Below the pieces are notes generated by a model, which was given only the letters and a program-made list of their open reading frames with translations, ran no database searches and was not told the origin of the DNA. 64,000 nucleotides of DNA, taken from contig OW203763.1 of the NCBI GenBank assembly GCA_934045905.1, forward strand, positions 49,452,121 to 49,516,120, written 5' to 3'. Positions 1 through 11,487 of the stretch are shown in pieces (the first letter of the stretch is position 1; the number at the start of each line of letters is the position of its first letter). Both the position numbers and the translations under genes were made by a program. This stretch comes from Leuctra nigra. Lineage: Eukaryota > Arthropoda > Insecta > Plecoptera > Leuctridae.

Positions 1-223
1 TTTCAATTGTTCATTGTTTATAGGTCAGATTACAAATCTGGCCTATACTTCTAAACTATCTATATGCACGATGCGCCAAGTATATTTTGGTTTTTAAAAT
101 TAAGTTTTGACTTGGCTCATTTTTTGATATCACTACTTTTCAGTGCAGAATTTTTAGATTTCTTCTATTTTTTATAGTTGAAGAGACTTGGCTGGTATTT
201 TTACACGGAGTGTTTTTATGGGG
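1..223. mobile_element. Foldback element, family A, right half (cut by window edge)
   Basis: The stretch from GATGCGCCAAGT to ACACGGAGTG...ATGGGG matches the right arms of the complete copies at 35423-35825 and 55656-56014. The left arm lies outside the window. No coding capacity. Non-autonomous long-TIR (foldback) DNA element by structure; superfamily not assigned. Confidence 0.8.
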
Positions 224-480
224 ATACTAGTTTCACCAGGTTTTTTAAACGTGTGTAAGAGTAAAATAAATTTAAATTGAATTTGATTTGATGTTGAATT
301 CAATTGAATTACTAGTTTCACCAGGTTTTTTAACCTGGTTTTTAACCTGGATTCCAGTAATAGTTATTATTATGAATAGATTATGGAAATTATTTATTAA
401 TTAATACATTATTATTTGTTAGGTGGTTTTAGAACGATGTCTGGGTTGTATTGGCTAAATAATTTTCATTCATCATTGCT

Positions 481-550
481 AAGTTGGTTGGTTAGGTATG
501 ATGCCAGCGCGGTATCCTGGGGACCCGAGTTCGATTCCAGCACAGAAAGA
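481..550 (+). repeat. tRNA-like SINE head
   Basis: Contains a good RNA polymerase III B box (GAGTTCGATTCC, about 527-538) preceded by a degenerate A-box region (GTTGGTTAGG). It runs directly into a CACAGAAAGAAAT joint and then the TGGTCA-rich tract. Arms do not fold into a full tRNA, so it is read as a tRNA-derived SINE head rather than a tRNA gene. Confidence 0.45.
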
Positions 551-905
551 AATATATGGTCAACTTAACAATAATATTGACAAATTGACAATATTCTATG
601 GTCACTATAGAGTCAACCATAAGTACGGTCATTTTGACTATATTATATAGTCAATTTAATATGGTCAGTCTGACGATAGGTATGGCGAATTTTACCATAA
701 GAGTTATCTAGGAAAGTTGCTTATATGGTCAATTCTACTATATCGATATCGTCGATTTCACCATATAAGGTTAAATTCACTATGTGGCTATGGTAATAAT
801 GACCATAATATGATTGAATTTACCATTTAATATTATAGTGTATTTGACTATTGTATAATCAATTTCACCATACCTTTATAGTAAATTATAGCATTGATAT
901 GGTTA
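551..905 (+). repeat. TGGTCA/TGACCA degenerate tract (family D, copy 1)
   Basis: About 350 bp built from short degenerate words such as ATGGTCAA, TTGACTAT, TTACCATA and ATGGTTA in both orientations, giving many short inverted repeats. The same texture and the same CACAGAAAGAAAT joint recur at 6952-7155 and 8181-8245 on the other strand. No ORF. Probably the body of a retroposon or MITE; no known family is recognised. Confidence 0.55.
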
Positions 906-1522
906 GATTATAAATGAATAATAAAATAATATCGAATTTAATTTATTATTAGTTTAGAAATTAATTATGTAACAAAAATACAACTTTGAATTCAGTTTCT
1001 CAAATATCACTCTTCATACATAATTGCATATTAAAAAAACGTGACATTGTTGTCTAAACAAAATGTTGTCATCAGTTTCTAGTCGGAAACAACACTTTCG
1101 GAAATATCATCGAATTTGTCAATGGTGTCAATCTGAATGCAGTGAAACACGAGTAAGTAATCAAACTGTCGGCACTTTTGTGTTTAATACTACGCACTGT
1201 ATTAAAACATTCCGTTTTATGGCCGTCACTCCCCCAAAAAATGGTTCAAAACTCATAAATTATCGACAAGAATAAGACACAGTTCGATCTTCACTCGAAC
1301 TCACGTTGGCACAAAATTGCAGAGCTTCTTCATGTTCTTCTGCCTTGTGGTGAACAATAATCTCCACAATGATCCTTACGATCTTCTTCTAATTATGCTT
1401 TATATGTTGAATGATGCAGGGGGACGGCTCAATATGATAGAAGTACCAGACGGGATTTAGGTAAATGCATCTGAAAAATAACAGTGGAAAAAGTTATAGA
1501 GAGCTTACAAAGATTTCACATG
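906..1522. other. AT-rich DNA, nothing recognised
   Basis: No coding signal. A 70-codon open frame at 1063-1275 has no recognisable domain, and its codon use looks random. Confidence 0.5.
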
Positions 1523-1586
1523 TAGGGAGCCTGTTGTACCTTGGGCCACTTTTAAATTTTTATTTTTTGCATGCACAATATACAAT

Positions 1587-3380
1587 ACTAGGAAAACGCT
1601 CTGAGTAACGCGTTGATGAGCGAGCACGGATAACGCGCCACACCTCGAACCGAAATTCTGTTTATCGAAAATGTCCTTTTAAAAGCCAATAATTCTTGAA
1701 TTTCGTCACAGACTTGTATGAAAATATCCAACAATTCCTAAAATATTGGTCCCAATAACCACGCAAAGTTTTAAGTTGATCGATTGAACCTTTATGATTG
1801 AACGATCCCTTGTTAATTTCTAAAAATCACAGGATTTCGTTCAAAAAATTTTTAAACGGTCATTATCAGTTTCATAATATACGTTTGAAAGTTTCTGCTC
1901 TAACAACCTTGAAGTGAAGATTCAAAGATGCCGTGAAATATGAAATTCGAGAAATATGATTGAGCGAGCGTAGCGAGCGTCACCTCGGTACTCTTATGGC
2001 ACTTTCTCTCTGTGTGTTTTTTTTTGTTTTGTTTGTATGTATTTTTGTTGTGGTCACACCCCAGGTCAAACCGCTCAAGCAATCAATCTGAAATTTTGTA
2101 CACATACTAACGTACTCTATGCGGTCCCTGGGATCGTTTTTGAACGGGATCCCGTGATTGGTTCAAATTTAAAAAAAATTATCTTTCGATTGGTTTGTTT
2201 TATCAATTTGAAATTTTGACAAGTTATTACCACTAACATTTTACCCAATCATACAAAGTTTCAGCCAAATCCACCCATTGGTTAAAATTTAAAAAAATCT
2301 TTCATATGATTTTTGAAATTTAAACTAGAACCGTATGACCGATCAACTTAAAACTTTACATGGTCATTGGGACCAACATTATCTGTACTTTTGACAATTT
2401 TCAGACTTATCTGTGTTTAAATCCAAAAGTTATTGACATTTTACTGACATTTTGCGTGTTATCTGTCAAATTTCTCGAAAATGTTGATCACGGCTTCTTC
2501 GACTCTTTATAGTTCCAAGGTAGTTAGAGCAGAAACTTTCAAACGTATGAAACTGATATGACCGTTCAACAGATCGTCAAATATTGTGTAAGTACATACA
2601 CTTTTATCATATGAGTGGTCCCAGGTATATATTTTTTTAAATATATCCTATGATTTTTTAATTTTAACAAGGAACATTTTAGTCATAAAGGTTCAATCGA
2701 TCAACTTAAAACTTTGCATAGCTATTGGGACTAATACTTTTGGAATATTTGGAGATTTTTATACCTACAAGTCTGACGAATTTCAAGAATTATTGGCTTT
2801 TAATGATATTTTAGATCGACATATTTTCGGTTCGAGGTGTTGCGCGTGTCCGTGCTCGCTCATCAACGCGTTATACAGAGCGTAAGATTCGAAGATGCCG
2901 TGAAATATGAAATTCGAGAAATATGATAGCCAACCCGCAAAATATCCGTTAACTGTAAATAACTTTTGTATTTAAACACAGTTTAGTCTGAAAATTGTCG
3001 AAAATACAGATAAAGTTGGACCCGATGACCATACAAATTTTCAAGTTGATCGGTCAAACGGTTCTGGTTTAAATTTCAAAAAGCACATGAAATATGTTTT
3101 AAAATTTTAACCAATGGGAGGATTTGGCTAAAAATTTGTAAAATAAGAGACAATGTTGGTGTTAATGACCATGCAAAATATAAGGTCGATCACATTTGTC
3201 GAAGTCCATTTTCATTTTTCAGCCTATCAGGAGATGTATATTTAAATTTCAACCAATCAATGGATTTCAAAAAAAATTAGAATCAGCAAACAGAAAAGGT
3301 TGTCTCTACATGTGTGCAAAATTTCAGATTGATCGGTGAAACGGTGCGACTTCCATTGCTCCAGGTAGCAGCCAAAAAAT

Positions 3381-3412
<32 letters not shown>

Positions 3413-3465
3413 AACAGAGGTCCGTGCCAAAAGAGCCAAAAGGAGACGCTCGCTTCACTCGCTCA
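1587..3465 (+). mobile_element. Family C retroposon-like element, + copy split by a self-insertion
   Basis: Starts CTAGGAAAACGCTCTG and GCGTTGATGAGCGAGCACGG. Ends, after a 27-nt poly-A-rich stretch (near 3385-3411), with GACGCTCGCTTCACTCGCTC. The two halves (1587-1960 and 2928-3465) are separated by an inverted copy of the same family at 1961-2885. Repeated wording such as AAGTTGATCG...GGT and AATGACCATGCAAA recurs at irregular spacing along the body. No ORF. The A-rich 3' segment and long target duplication suggest retroposition, but the terminal GCTCGCTNCGCTCGCT motif is not assigned to a known family. Confidence 0.7.
1961..2885 (-). mobile_element. Family C element, complete inverted copy nested in itself
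   Basis: Runs (on the - strand) from the CGCTCTGTATAACGCGTTG end at 2885 to the GCTCGCTACGCTCGCTCA end at 1961, about 925 bp. It is flanked by a 42-bp direct duplication, GATTCNAAGATGCC... (1919-1960 and 2886-2927), with one mismatch. This defines both ends of the family. A long T tract near 2010-2035 corresponds to its A-rich 3' region. Confidence 0.8.
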
Positions 3466-3586
3466 ACAAAAATATTAAAAAATATAAGTAGTAACAAAAG
3501 CACCTTCTGCTAACAGCTTGATTTTTTTGGGTTTCATTGTGTCATAATTTCATTAATTACAAGGATTATCCAATATCATATTTAGT

Positions 3587-3621
3587 GGTCCAAGGTACAA
3601 CATGCTGTTGTACCTTGGACC
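3587..3621. repeat. Hairpin of the TGTTGTACCTTGGACC motif
   Basis: GGTCCAAGGTACAACA and TGTTGTACCTTGGACC face each other across 2 nt: perfect 16-bp arms. The same word recurs at 1530-1547, 6038-6054, 6068-6084, 6386-6399 and 6404-6418. Likely abutting terminal inverted repeats of an old TIR element. Confidence 0.6.
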
Positions 3622-3683
3622 AGTAGGAATTATCATGCATATGATACACATGCATATATTATGCATAGGAATTATCATGCCTC

Positions 3684-5960
3684 TTAAGGTGGCTGCATAT
3701 CACGTGACTATTCAACCAAAAAGCTACACATTTCCACTTGGAAGGGTTCAGTTTAGCAAAGACTTCTCCCTCACCAGATAAGTTAGGACACATCTGTTGG
3801 AACTAATTTACGCAGAAAAGAACTGCGAAAATAACATATTAGATGATTTTACTTCCTTGCCCCTAAATATTCTCAAATCAAGACCTGGAGTTGAAGGAAA
3901 TTCTACGAGTTGCCAAGAACAGCAAACATTACTCTAATAAAAAGGCACATATGCATCACAAACCTGACGCAATGTCTAATGTATAACATGCGCTCTTTCT
4001 TCCTCCACTATTCACTATTCCACTATTATGAATGTAATGGTTAAACGAACAGCAATTGGTTTTGACAGTCTTCACACGCGTACGTATACATGAGATTTGT
4101 GTTGATTTTATTATTAAATCACTGCAAAATTAAATAATATTGACTGAAAATATTGATAAGCTCCAGTCCCTTACTGAAAAATATAGTTGCAAACTAGTCG
4201 GAAAATAGTATTAAAATAGTCACAATAGTCGCGAAATAGTCACAAAGTGTAAACACGTGCAAACAGAGCAAAACTCGTTGTTAGAAGCAAATGTGAAAAT
4301 AGTGGAGAATTGCAAACAAAATGATCGTAAAATGCAAACAGATATCTCCTTCACACAAAATGCACACAAAATAGTCGGAAAAGATTGTGTGCGTATTGCG
4401 ACTATTTTGTTTCCATTTTGTTCATATAAACATATTGCAAACAAAATAGTCGAAAAGTATCTACAAACATGTGTGCATTTAGCGACTATTCTGTGTGCAT
4501 TTTGTTTATATAAACATAATGTAAACTTTATGGGATTCCTGGGTGTTTATAATGACTCAACATAATATGAGCAAATATTTATTTATTCGTTAATGGTCAT
4601 AGTTAAAATGATATGAATAAATTCAAGAAACTATAAAAGAAATTTATATTCAATAAATATTCTATCAATAATTATTTCAATTTATATTCTTTTATATTCA
4701 ATAAAAGAAACTATTACTACAAGTAAAAGTATTATTTTCTTCAGCGATCAAAATATTAGAACATTGCAATAAAGTTTATTAAATTATATCACCATTCATT
4801 CATATTAATGTTAGACATTCAGAGCATTCCCAATTAAGTCGATTTAAAAAAATCACCAATTTGATTATTGTTTGAATTTGATTTAATTGATTGGAACCCT
4901 TATGGAACCGGAACCTGAACCGTTATTTTAATTTTTCCCAATTTTCATAAGTAAATATACAGTACCTAGGAAAGTATTACAGGAACAACAATTACGATTC
5001 TCACGACGACATTAAAAAATCAAGATTTTGTGATCGATCAATCAAGCGATGGTGAACAATCAATTAAAACATTGTTGAAAACTTATCTTAAATGAACTAA
5101 GACTTGCTACACAGTCATACCGAAGGGAAAATGTAGAGTCTTTTAGTTCGCTTCGGTTTAGAACTACCTATTGCAGTTTCAATGTGACAAAAAACATCTG
5201 CCTCCTTGGCTCAGATCGTACGCTGCCAGATCGTCACGTGGAGGACCCGACTACATATCTTCATCGGAGCAAAATAATTTAACTTCGCATACTAATTACA
5301 ATTGTCCATTTCTCCACAGATATGTGGTTTAAAATTGATTATGTGTGTTAATTAAGTTGTAGTAATTAATTAATGTTTTGAATTAGTTAGGACGTTTGAA
5401 TTTGTTCGTAACGGTCATTTTGTTTGCACTTGACGACTATAATGTTTGCATTTTGTTACTATTCCGCGACCATTTAGCGACCATAATGTTTGCATTTTGA
5501 TACTATATTGCGAACATAATCTTTATATTTTTAGAGCAGTTTCCGACTAGAATGTTTACATAAAGTTTGTATTTCCATGGCATATTTCGACTATATTGAT
5601 AATACTCATTTTCCAATATGCAAACAAAATGCAAACAAAATGTGGTAAATGTTTGCATTTTACGATTATTTTACGATCATTTCTAGTCACAAAATAGTCG
5701 CTCAATGAAACAAAACGACTATTTTTCGACTATTTTGCGACTAGTTGCTGTTTGCATTTTGTTTGCAATTTGCAAACGTTGTGATTATAAAACGACTATT
5801 TTGTGACCATGGATTTTTCAGTAAGGGATATGCAGTGAATCTCCTTCATAAATCACCTTGGATTACTCAAGATGAACGATGTAAGGCATGTACCCATAGG
5901 TAACTATTTCTTTTGATCGGATGTAGAGAAATAAAGTCACGTGATATGCAATGCCCTCAC
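3684..5960. mobile_element. Possible TTAA-type element, interrupted
   Basis: The left boundary reads TTAAGGTGGC then GCATATCACGTGACT. Near 5937-5960 the inverted word AGTCACGTGATATGC is followed by CCTCACC, but without a TTAA. The left tip resembles the TTAA-flanked element at 60318. The right end is therefore mutated or wrongly paired. The interior is interrupted by the 4168-5827 element. Confidence 0.3.
4168..5827. mobile_element. 1.66-kb TIR element with TTTGCATTTTGTTTGC subterminal repeats
   Basis: Termini CCCTTACTGAAAAAT (4168) and ATTTTTCAGTAAGGG (5827) are perfect 15-bp inverted repeats. Inside them lie many inverted copies of words such as AAACAAAATAGTCG and CGACTATTTTGTG over 4200-4530 and 5420-5810. 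The middle (4560-5400) is AT-rich and unique. No transposase ORF; the longest open frame (4257-4565) is made of the subterminal repeats. Non-autonomous DNA transposon; superfamily not assigned because no clear target duplication is seen. Confidence 0.65.
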
Positions 5961-6037
5961 CCCTGCTTTACTTCGAGGCATTGTCTCAAGAAAAAATTAC
6001 ATGACATTTAATGAAAAATGTAATAACCATAGCAAGG

Positions 6038-6084
6038 TGTTGTACCTTGGACCATAATACCAGGGTATGGTCCAAGGTACAACA
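6038..6084. repeat. Second hairpin of the TGTTGTACCTTGGACC motif
   Basis: TGTTGTACCTTGGACCA and TGGTCCAAGGTACAACA are inverted 17-bp arms around a 13-nt loop. Two further copies of the word lie at 6386-6418, the last followed by GTCTCCCCTA, the inverse of the TAGGGAGCCTG context at 1523. Confidence 0.55.
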
Positions 6085-6427
6085 CAAACACATGGCAAAC
6101 TAATTTCCCAATATTTTTTTTAGGGTATGACAATAAGTTTCACTGAAACACAGTTCAGACAGTAAAAGTACCGAATCAAAATTTTAGTACAAATTCCTCT
6201 AAAAACAAAGATTATTTATTTCGATTTATTTACTTGAAATGGACAAAACTATAAAATAAGGTACAGAAGCCCCAAAACTTCAGCAAGACAGCTGATCATG
6301 ACATGTAGCACTTCCTTGTGATTGGACTAATAACTAGTAATTTTTACAATTTAAAATAAATAAAACTGGAGCGAAAATAGACAAAGGTCCAAGGTACAAA
6401 CATGTTCAAGGTACAACAGTCTCCCCT

Positions 6428-6951
6428 AATTTAAAATTTCCTTTACGTCAGTCTATAAATTTTGCAACAGTGTTCTGATTACTTTTATACAGTACCTTAT
6501 AAAAGTAACACAATTATTATTTATCTCCTATATTCATAAGACTAAGTGATAAAACACTCACCGTTCATGTTGAGGTATGCAAGTCCTACCAATATTCTAT
6601 GGCTCATTTTTGTTGAAAGTGTGGCACCAAATCAATCTTTATCACATGCATTCTTTCAAATTAAATAATGAAAAGAGATAAACACTCTAGTCTTGAATAA
6701 AAACATTATTAATGGAAACAAATGAAGAATTATATCACTTTTAAATAACACATAACAACAGTCAACACTCAAATGAGTCAACGAAAAGACGATTCAAGAT
6801 GGATGCTTTCTGTAAAATTAAGTACCACCAGCTGTCTAGAGCAGAGAGAGCGCTGTAGGAACAACGCATGCGCATATGCATTTTCCATCGCTGACTTGCC
6901 GGTTTTTTCACGGTGCAAAAAACGACAATTCACTGAATATCAAGATATAGT
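6428..6951. other. Unassigned intergenic or intronic DNA
   Basis: AT-rich with no strong ORF, RNA gene or repeat match within the window. The 60-codon open frame at 6773-6955 has no recognisable domain. Confidence 0.4.
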
Positions 6952-8245
6952 ATAAACGACCATATCAATATGGTTAAATTTCATATTTCTATGCTTTTAT
7001 ATTTAATATGACCATATGTATGGTAAAGTTGACCATACATTAAATGACCATATTTTAATAGTAAATCCAACCATATCGATATGATCAAAATAATTATAAC
7101 GAAAAAATGTATGATTAAAACAACCATATTACTGTCAAAATAACCATATAATTTTACTAGGAAAACGCTCTGTGTAACGCGTTGATAAGCGAGCACGGAT
7201 ACGTGCAAAACCTCGAACCATAATTCCTTAAAAGCCGGCAATAATATACCTAAAACAACTGAAATCTAGAAGCACGATCCACTAAATTATATAAAAAATA
7301 GCTGAATTTGCTTCTTTTTGCAAGTTATTGCAACAGTTATTGCAAGTCATTGCAACATGATACACACTCATGTGTATTTATTTCAGTATTTAGGTACGTA
7401 GGTATTATGGAATTATTATAAATAAAAAATACAGAGATTCAAACCACAAAATAGGCCATTATCTAAGTGCTAATATGAGCAAACATAATTTAAGAAACAT
7501 TATCCAAACAGTTACTTGCCGTTCCGTATAAAAGAGCTTATTTCTTCTAGCACATTGCTTACCTAACACAAACCTAACACATTGCATCTGATACAAATGA
7601 AATAAATATTTCATAAACATAATTTCAATTATCAACCAACCAATCTATTTCTACAATCAAGCAGACATTTCATCGGTCTACAAATAATTTGCTCAGCCTT
7701 TGAAAAGATTGGAAGTAAGACTGCATGTTAAAACTCTCATAAACAATAAATACCTATACCTATTAACTACAACTTCAAAAATAATAAAATAAGCCCTAAG
7801 TATAACCTCGCATGTATTGCTTTAACTTTTATCTAACCGCAAAGAAATAATTGTTACGTATTCAAACAATAATGAACACACGACAGCTGCTTGCTTCCGA
7901 GTTGTTTTGAATGGAGCGCATCGGGCGGCCGCAACGGACTCCTCGAACCTACAATGCTATTTATATGGGAAAACGCGATTTTTTTTATTTGTGAACGGAT
8001 CTTTCTCAAAAACTATACAGGTCTAAGTTAGTATGAGATGAAGGTGTGTGCAAAATTTCAGATCGATACGTTGACCGGTGCGGCCTGGGTTGAACCAGCA
8101 AAAAAAACAAAAAAAAACAAACACACACACAGAGAAAGTGCCGCAAGAGTCAAGTGGAGACGCTCGCTCCGCTCGCTTAACTATACCATTTCACCATATA
8201 GTTATGGTCAATTTGACCATTCCATTTCTTTCTGTGAGTAATAGT
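6952..8245 (-). repeat. Family D tract (copy 2) split by a family C-like element
   Basis: 6952-7155 and 8181-8245 consist of ATGGTCAA/TTGACCAT words and end (on the - strand) with the CACAGAAAGAAAT joint also seen at 541. The tract is interrupted by the family C-like copy at 7156-8180. Confidence 0.5.
7156..8180 (+). mobile_element. Family C-like element, diverged copy
   Basis: The first ~110 bp (CTAGGAAAACGCTCTGTGTA...GAGCACGG...CCTCGAACC) and the last ~150 bp (AATTTCAGATCGAT..., A-rich tract, GACGCTCGCTCCGCTCGCTTAA) match family C. The interior 7270-7950 does not. It may be another subfamily or carry an insertion. No ORF. Confidence 0.55.
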
Positions 8246-8274
8246 GTTACTTGTTTATTTTTTATTATTGCATA

Positions 8275-8777
8275 GGGTAAATGCACCAGTAGTTGGCAGT
8301 GTACCAGTAATTGACTCTTTGTCAATTAGTTAATGTTTTTAATAATTATTAAAAAGTCCAACCTAATATTAAATAGTATATGTAGTCAGATGAAGGTACT
8401 AGCTTTAATTTTCCATAGTCATATTCATAATTCATATCTTGTAGAAGGCAGTAGAAATTGTTTTTCAAGTCTGCCTGGGATTATAGTTTCAACATAGAGT
8501 ATCATTTTTGTGTTATTTTCAATGTTTTGATATAATTTGGGGGTGTCAATTACTGGAACACCGACTGCCAATTACTGGAACAATGGCATTTCTTTCAACA
8601 TCTCTATTGTTTACTTCCCTGTGGTAATCATATCACATCTTTGGATAATTATGAGTATTCCTATGTATTCTTATTACTTAGTTCAAGTTTCATGTTGATC
8701 TAACAATAAATCACACTTGTATGATATTATCTCTTCTTGTTAGATCCCTAAGCTGCCGTTTACTAGTGCCTTTACCC
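8275..8777. mobile_element. Tc1/mariner-type MITE (503 bp, TA duplication)
   Basis: Termini GGGTAAATGCACCAGTA and the imperfect inverse TACTAGTGCCTTTACCC are flanked by TA at 8273-8274 and 8778-8779. The phrase CCAGTAATTG / CAATTACTGG recurs inside in both orientations. No ORF. TA duplication plus short TIR is typical of non-autonomous Tc1/mariner relatives. Confidence 0.7.
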
Positions 8778-8821
8778 TATTCGAGCTCTGTACATCATCT
8801 ACTTATTTAATTATAGTTGTA

Positions 8822-8911
8822 CAGTGAGATTCAGAAGAAAGCGGTCGGAGTGCCCCTGTGCACACTGCCTGGCACAGGGGCACTACGACCGCTTTCTTCT
8901 GAATCTCACTG
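8822..8911. mobile_element. 90-bp hairpin MITE, TA-flanked
   Basis: CAGTGAGATTCAGAAGAAAG... and its inverse pair over about 39 bp with one mismatch around a 12-nt loop, flanked by TA at 8820-8821 and 8912-8913. The CAGTG tip and TA target fit a minimal Tc1/mariner MITE. Its transcript would be a near-perfect stem, so a small-RNA precursor is an alternative role. Confidence 0.75.
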
Positions 8912-10278
8912 TACATTGTTCCCATCAATCATTAGCAATAACGGTACGAAAACACAACAAATACTAGGTGAAAATAGGCGCAGACAATAAGATAAGGAAT
9001 AGACAGCAAAACACGGTGAAAATAGCCTCGACGCTATTTTCACCAGTTTGTGAAAATAGTCGCGTCCTAATTTGTAAAAAGGATTTTTAAGTAACTTGTA
9101 TCATTTCTACCTACGTTTTCGAAGCAACAGTGTAGGCATGGTATGTCATATTTTTGTAAAGTTACTTCGGTCGGGGACAGCCAAGATAGATGAATCCGCG
9201 CTATGGGTAGGCGGCGGCCTACCGACCCTAGCATCTATCCTTTTTACCGGGTCGGGTACAAATACAAACAGAAACAGAAACCGGTGACTTGTCTCCTATT
9301 TATTTTGTGGATAGCAAAAAAAGTGACTTCATCCTTTTTTTCAATGACTGAATTTCAATTACTATGCTGGTCATGTTCCGTAACAATCAATGCTTGTTAT
9401 TATCATTGAAATGCGAAGTCAATCAGATATATTGAGCGATAATTTTTTTGTTTTGCTGAGTGTATACCTCTTCAATTTGATCCAAGGTTGGCATCGACGT
9501 GGCCTAATTTGCTATCAATGGGTCATCATGGAGTGAGTGACAACAGGTGACCAGACCCATCAGTTTGTCACGTTCATTTGCTCATATCAAACCTGAGGGT
9601 CACCATGGCAACAAGTGAGTTGGCTATTAGTTTGCCACTACATTGCTGCATGACACCAATGTAGTATTTGGTCATGAGATGGTGTTGAAACATTTCTATT
9701 GGGTGAATTCGACAAACGTCAAAAACGCTTCAACAAACGAGATGTGAACAAACTGTGCTCAATATGCTTTACTCAAAAACCTGGGCTTTGTGATCCATGT
9801 ATTTTCATTCATTCGACCACGATTCGACTCAAGGTCATGATCACATTATCACGTGACAATGTTAAAGCATAGGGAAATCTGGGTGTTTTGATCATAATGC
9901 GGTATGCAGCCTTGATAGAGAGTTGAGGAAACAAAATGAGGTTCGACCCTCATTCAACGCAGTTTTTCATTTTGCTTTTTTAGTTTTTCAATTTAATTTG
10001 AGGTTTGGTATTACCCTCCGCGTCCGAATCAATTGTTCGAATGTTTTACGACCAATTTTTAATGCATTTTAAAAACATTTTCCTAAAGTTTCATATTGTA
10101 TTGTCTAAAGTGAATTTCAATACACCGTTGGGGAATTTCTTAATCATAATTAAATTGCACTTTTTATTGAAACATAAAACTTGCGTCAGTGGAACTAGAC
10201 ACACGTGAGACATCAACAATAGAAATACTTACTATGAAACCGGAATTTGTGACATAAATGTACAAGTTTTCTGGGCGG
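8912..10278. other. Unassigned DNA with a MITE relic
   Basis: No convincing gene. About 9340-9415 resembles the middle of the TA-flanked MITE at 46572-46785 (shared CTGGTCATGT and TTATTATCATTGAAATG). The rest is unassigned. Confidence 0.4.
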
Positions 10279-10370
10279 TTATTGCTTTGTATGCTGGTGT
10301 ATTATTGCTTTGTAGGCTGGTGTATTATTGCTTTGTAGGCTGGTGTATTATTGCTTTGTATGCTGGTGTA
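10279..10370. repeat. 23-bp tandem repeat, 4 copies
   Basis: Four units of TTATTGCTTTGTNNGCTGGT plus GTA, differing only by T/G at one position (outer units T, inner units G). Confidence 0.9.
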
Positions 10371-10419
10371 TTATTAGTGCAGCTACATTTCACCGTCTGA
10401 TCTGCCAGCATTATTGTAT

Positions 10420-11487
10420 CCCAGAAAAAAACACTCCGTGTAAAAAAGGCAGCCAAGTCTCTTTACTTTAAAAAAATTCAACACCGAAAAGGAGTGATAT
10501 CAAAAAAGGAGCCAAGTCAATGACATTTCCAAATATTTAATCGTATTTTTGAAATAAAAGAATAAACACCGAGAAAAACTTAACAAAAGGACTTGGCGCA
10601 TCGTTTTTTTAAAGACCTCATTCAATACTAAAAATGGAAAGAAATTTAAAGTAGGTACCTTTTCCTCTTTCTATTAGAGCCAGAAACTATGAATCAAGCT
10701 ACTTTTAGTAATGGCTATTTTATAGTTTTGTCAATGGCGATAGTAGAAAGATTTCATGCTGTAATAGAAAAGTAATATAAGGGTGGAAGAATTAAATACC
10801 AATTGGAAGTGGGCTCATACATATTCTTATAGCACTGTTAATATGGTGATATTAGAAGGGTATCTTTTCATAATTTGATCTTGACTGAAGGAAATCATGA
10901 AACGTTGTCAAATAATTACGAACTGTCTTTGGAACACTATTATATATTTTTGAGGTGTCAAGTGTATAAAGTTAAAATTTTTAATAGAAATTCAATGTGA
11001 CTATGTACTTAGTGAAATGTTTTGTTATAAAATGTGGATTAATTGAAATGTATTTCATGATGAGAAGGTTTAACGCATGAGACTTAATTATGTTGACCAC
11101 GAAACAATATTACGAAGATAACTAACTATTGTGTATTTATAGAACACATAGGCAACAAGTTTTATCGCGTACGTACATATTCTAATAGATAATATTTTAC
11201 AGTAGGTATGTATAATATGTAATTGAAAGATGTTTCCCTATTATTCTAAAAATTCTAAATGACGGTTGTATATCAATGGCATATGCTTATGAATCAAAAA
11301 ATGAATTCAAAAAAAACGATGCGCCAAGTCCTTTTGTAAAGTATTTCTCGGTGTTTATTCTTTTATTTCAAAAATACGATTAAATATTTGGAAATGTCAT
11401 TGACTTGGCTCCTTTTTTGATATCACTCCTTTTCGGTGTTGAATTTTTTTAAAGTAAAGAGACTTGGCTGCCTTGTTTTTTTCTGGG
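10420..11487. mobile_element. Foldback element, family B (copy B1, 1068 bp)
   Basis: Inverted terminal arms of about 190 bp begin CCCAGAAAAAAACACTCCGT and contain GCCAAGTCTCTTTACTTT and GACTTGGCGCATCG. The flanks are AT on both sides. The unique centre (10620-11310) has no ORF and is shared with copies at 57730 and 59857. The arms are related to family A. It abuts the 118-bp repeat composite on its right. Confidence 0.85.

Noticed and set aside
4257..4565. 102-codon open frame as a gene
   Set aside because: It lies wholly in the subterminal repeats of the 4168-5827 element.
8830..8914. Rho-independent terminator-like hairpin
   Set aside because: Eukaryotic context, no T run, and TA-flanked like a MITE.
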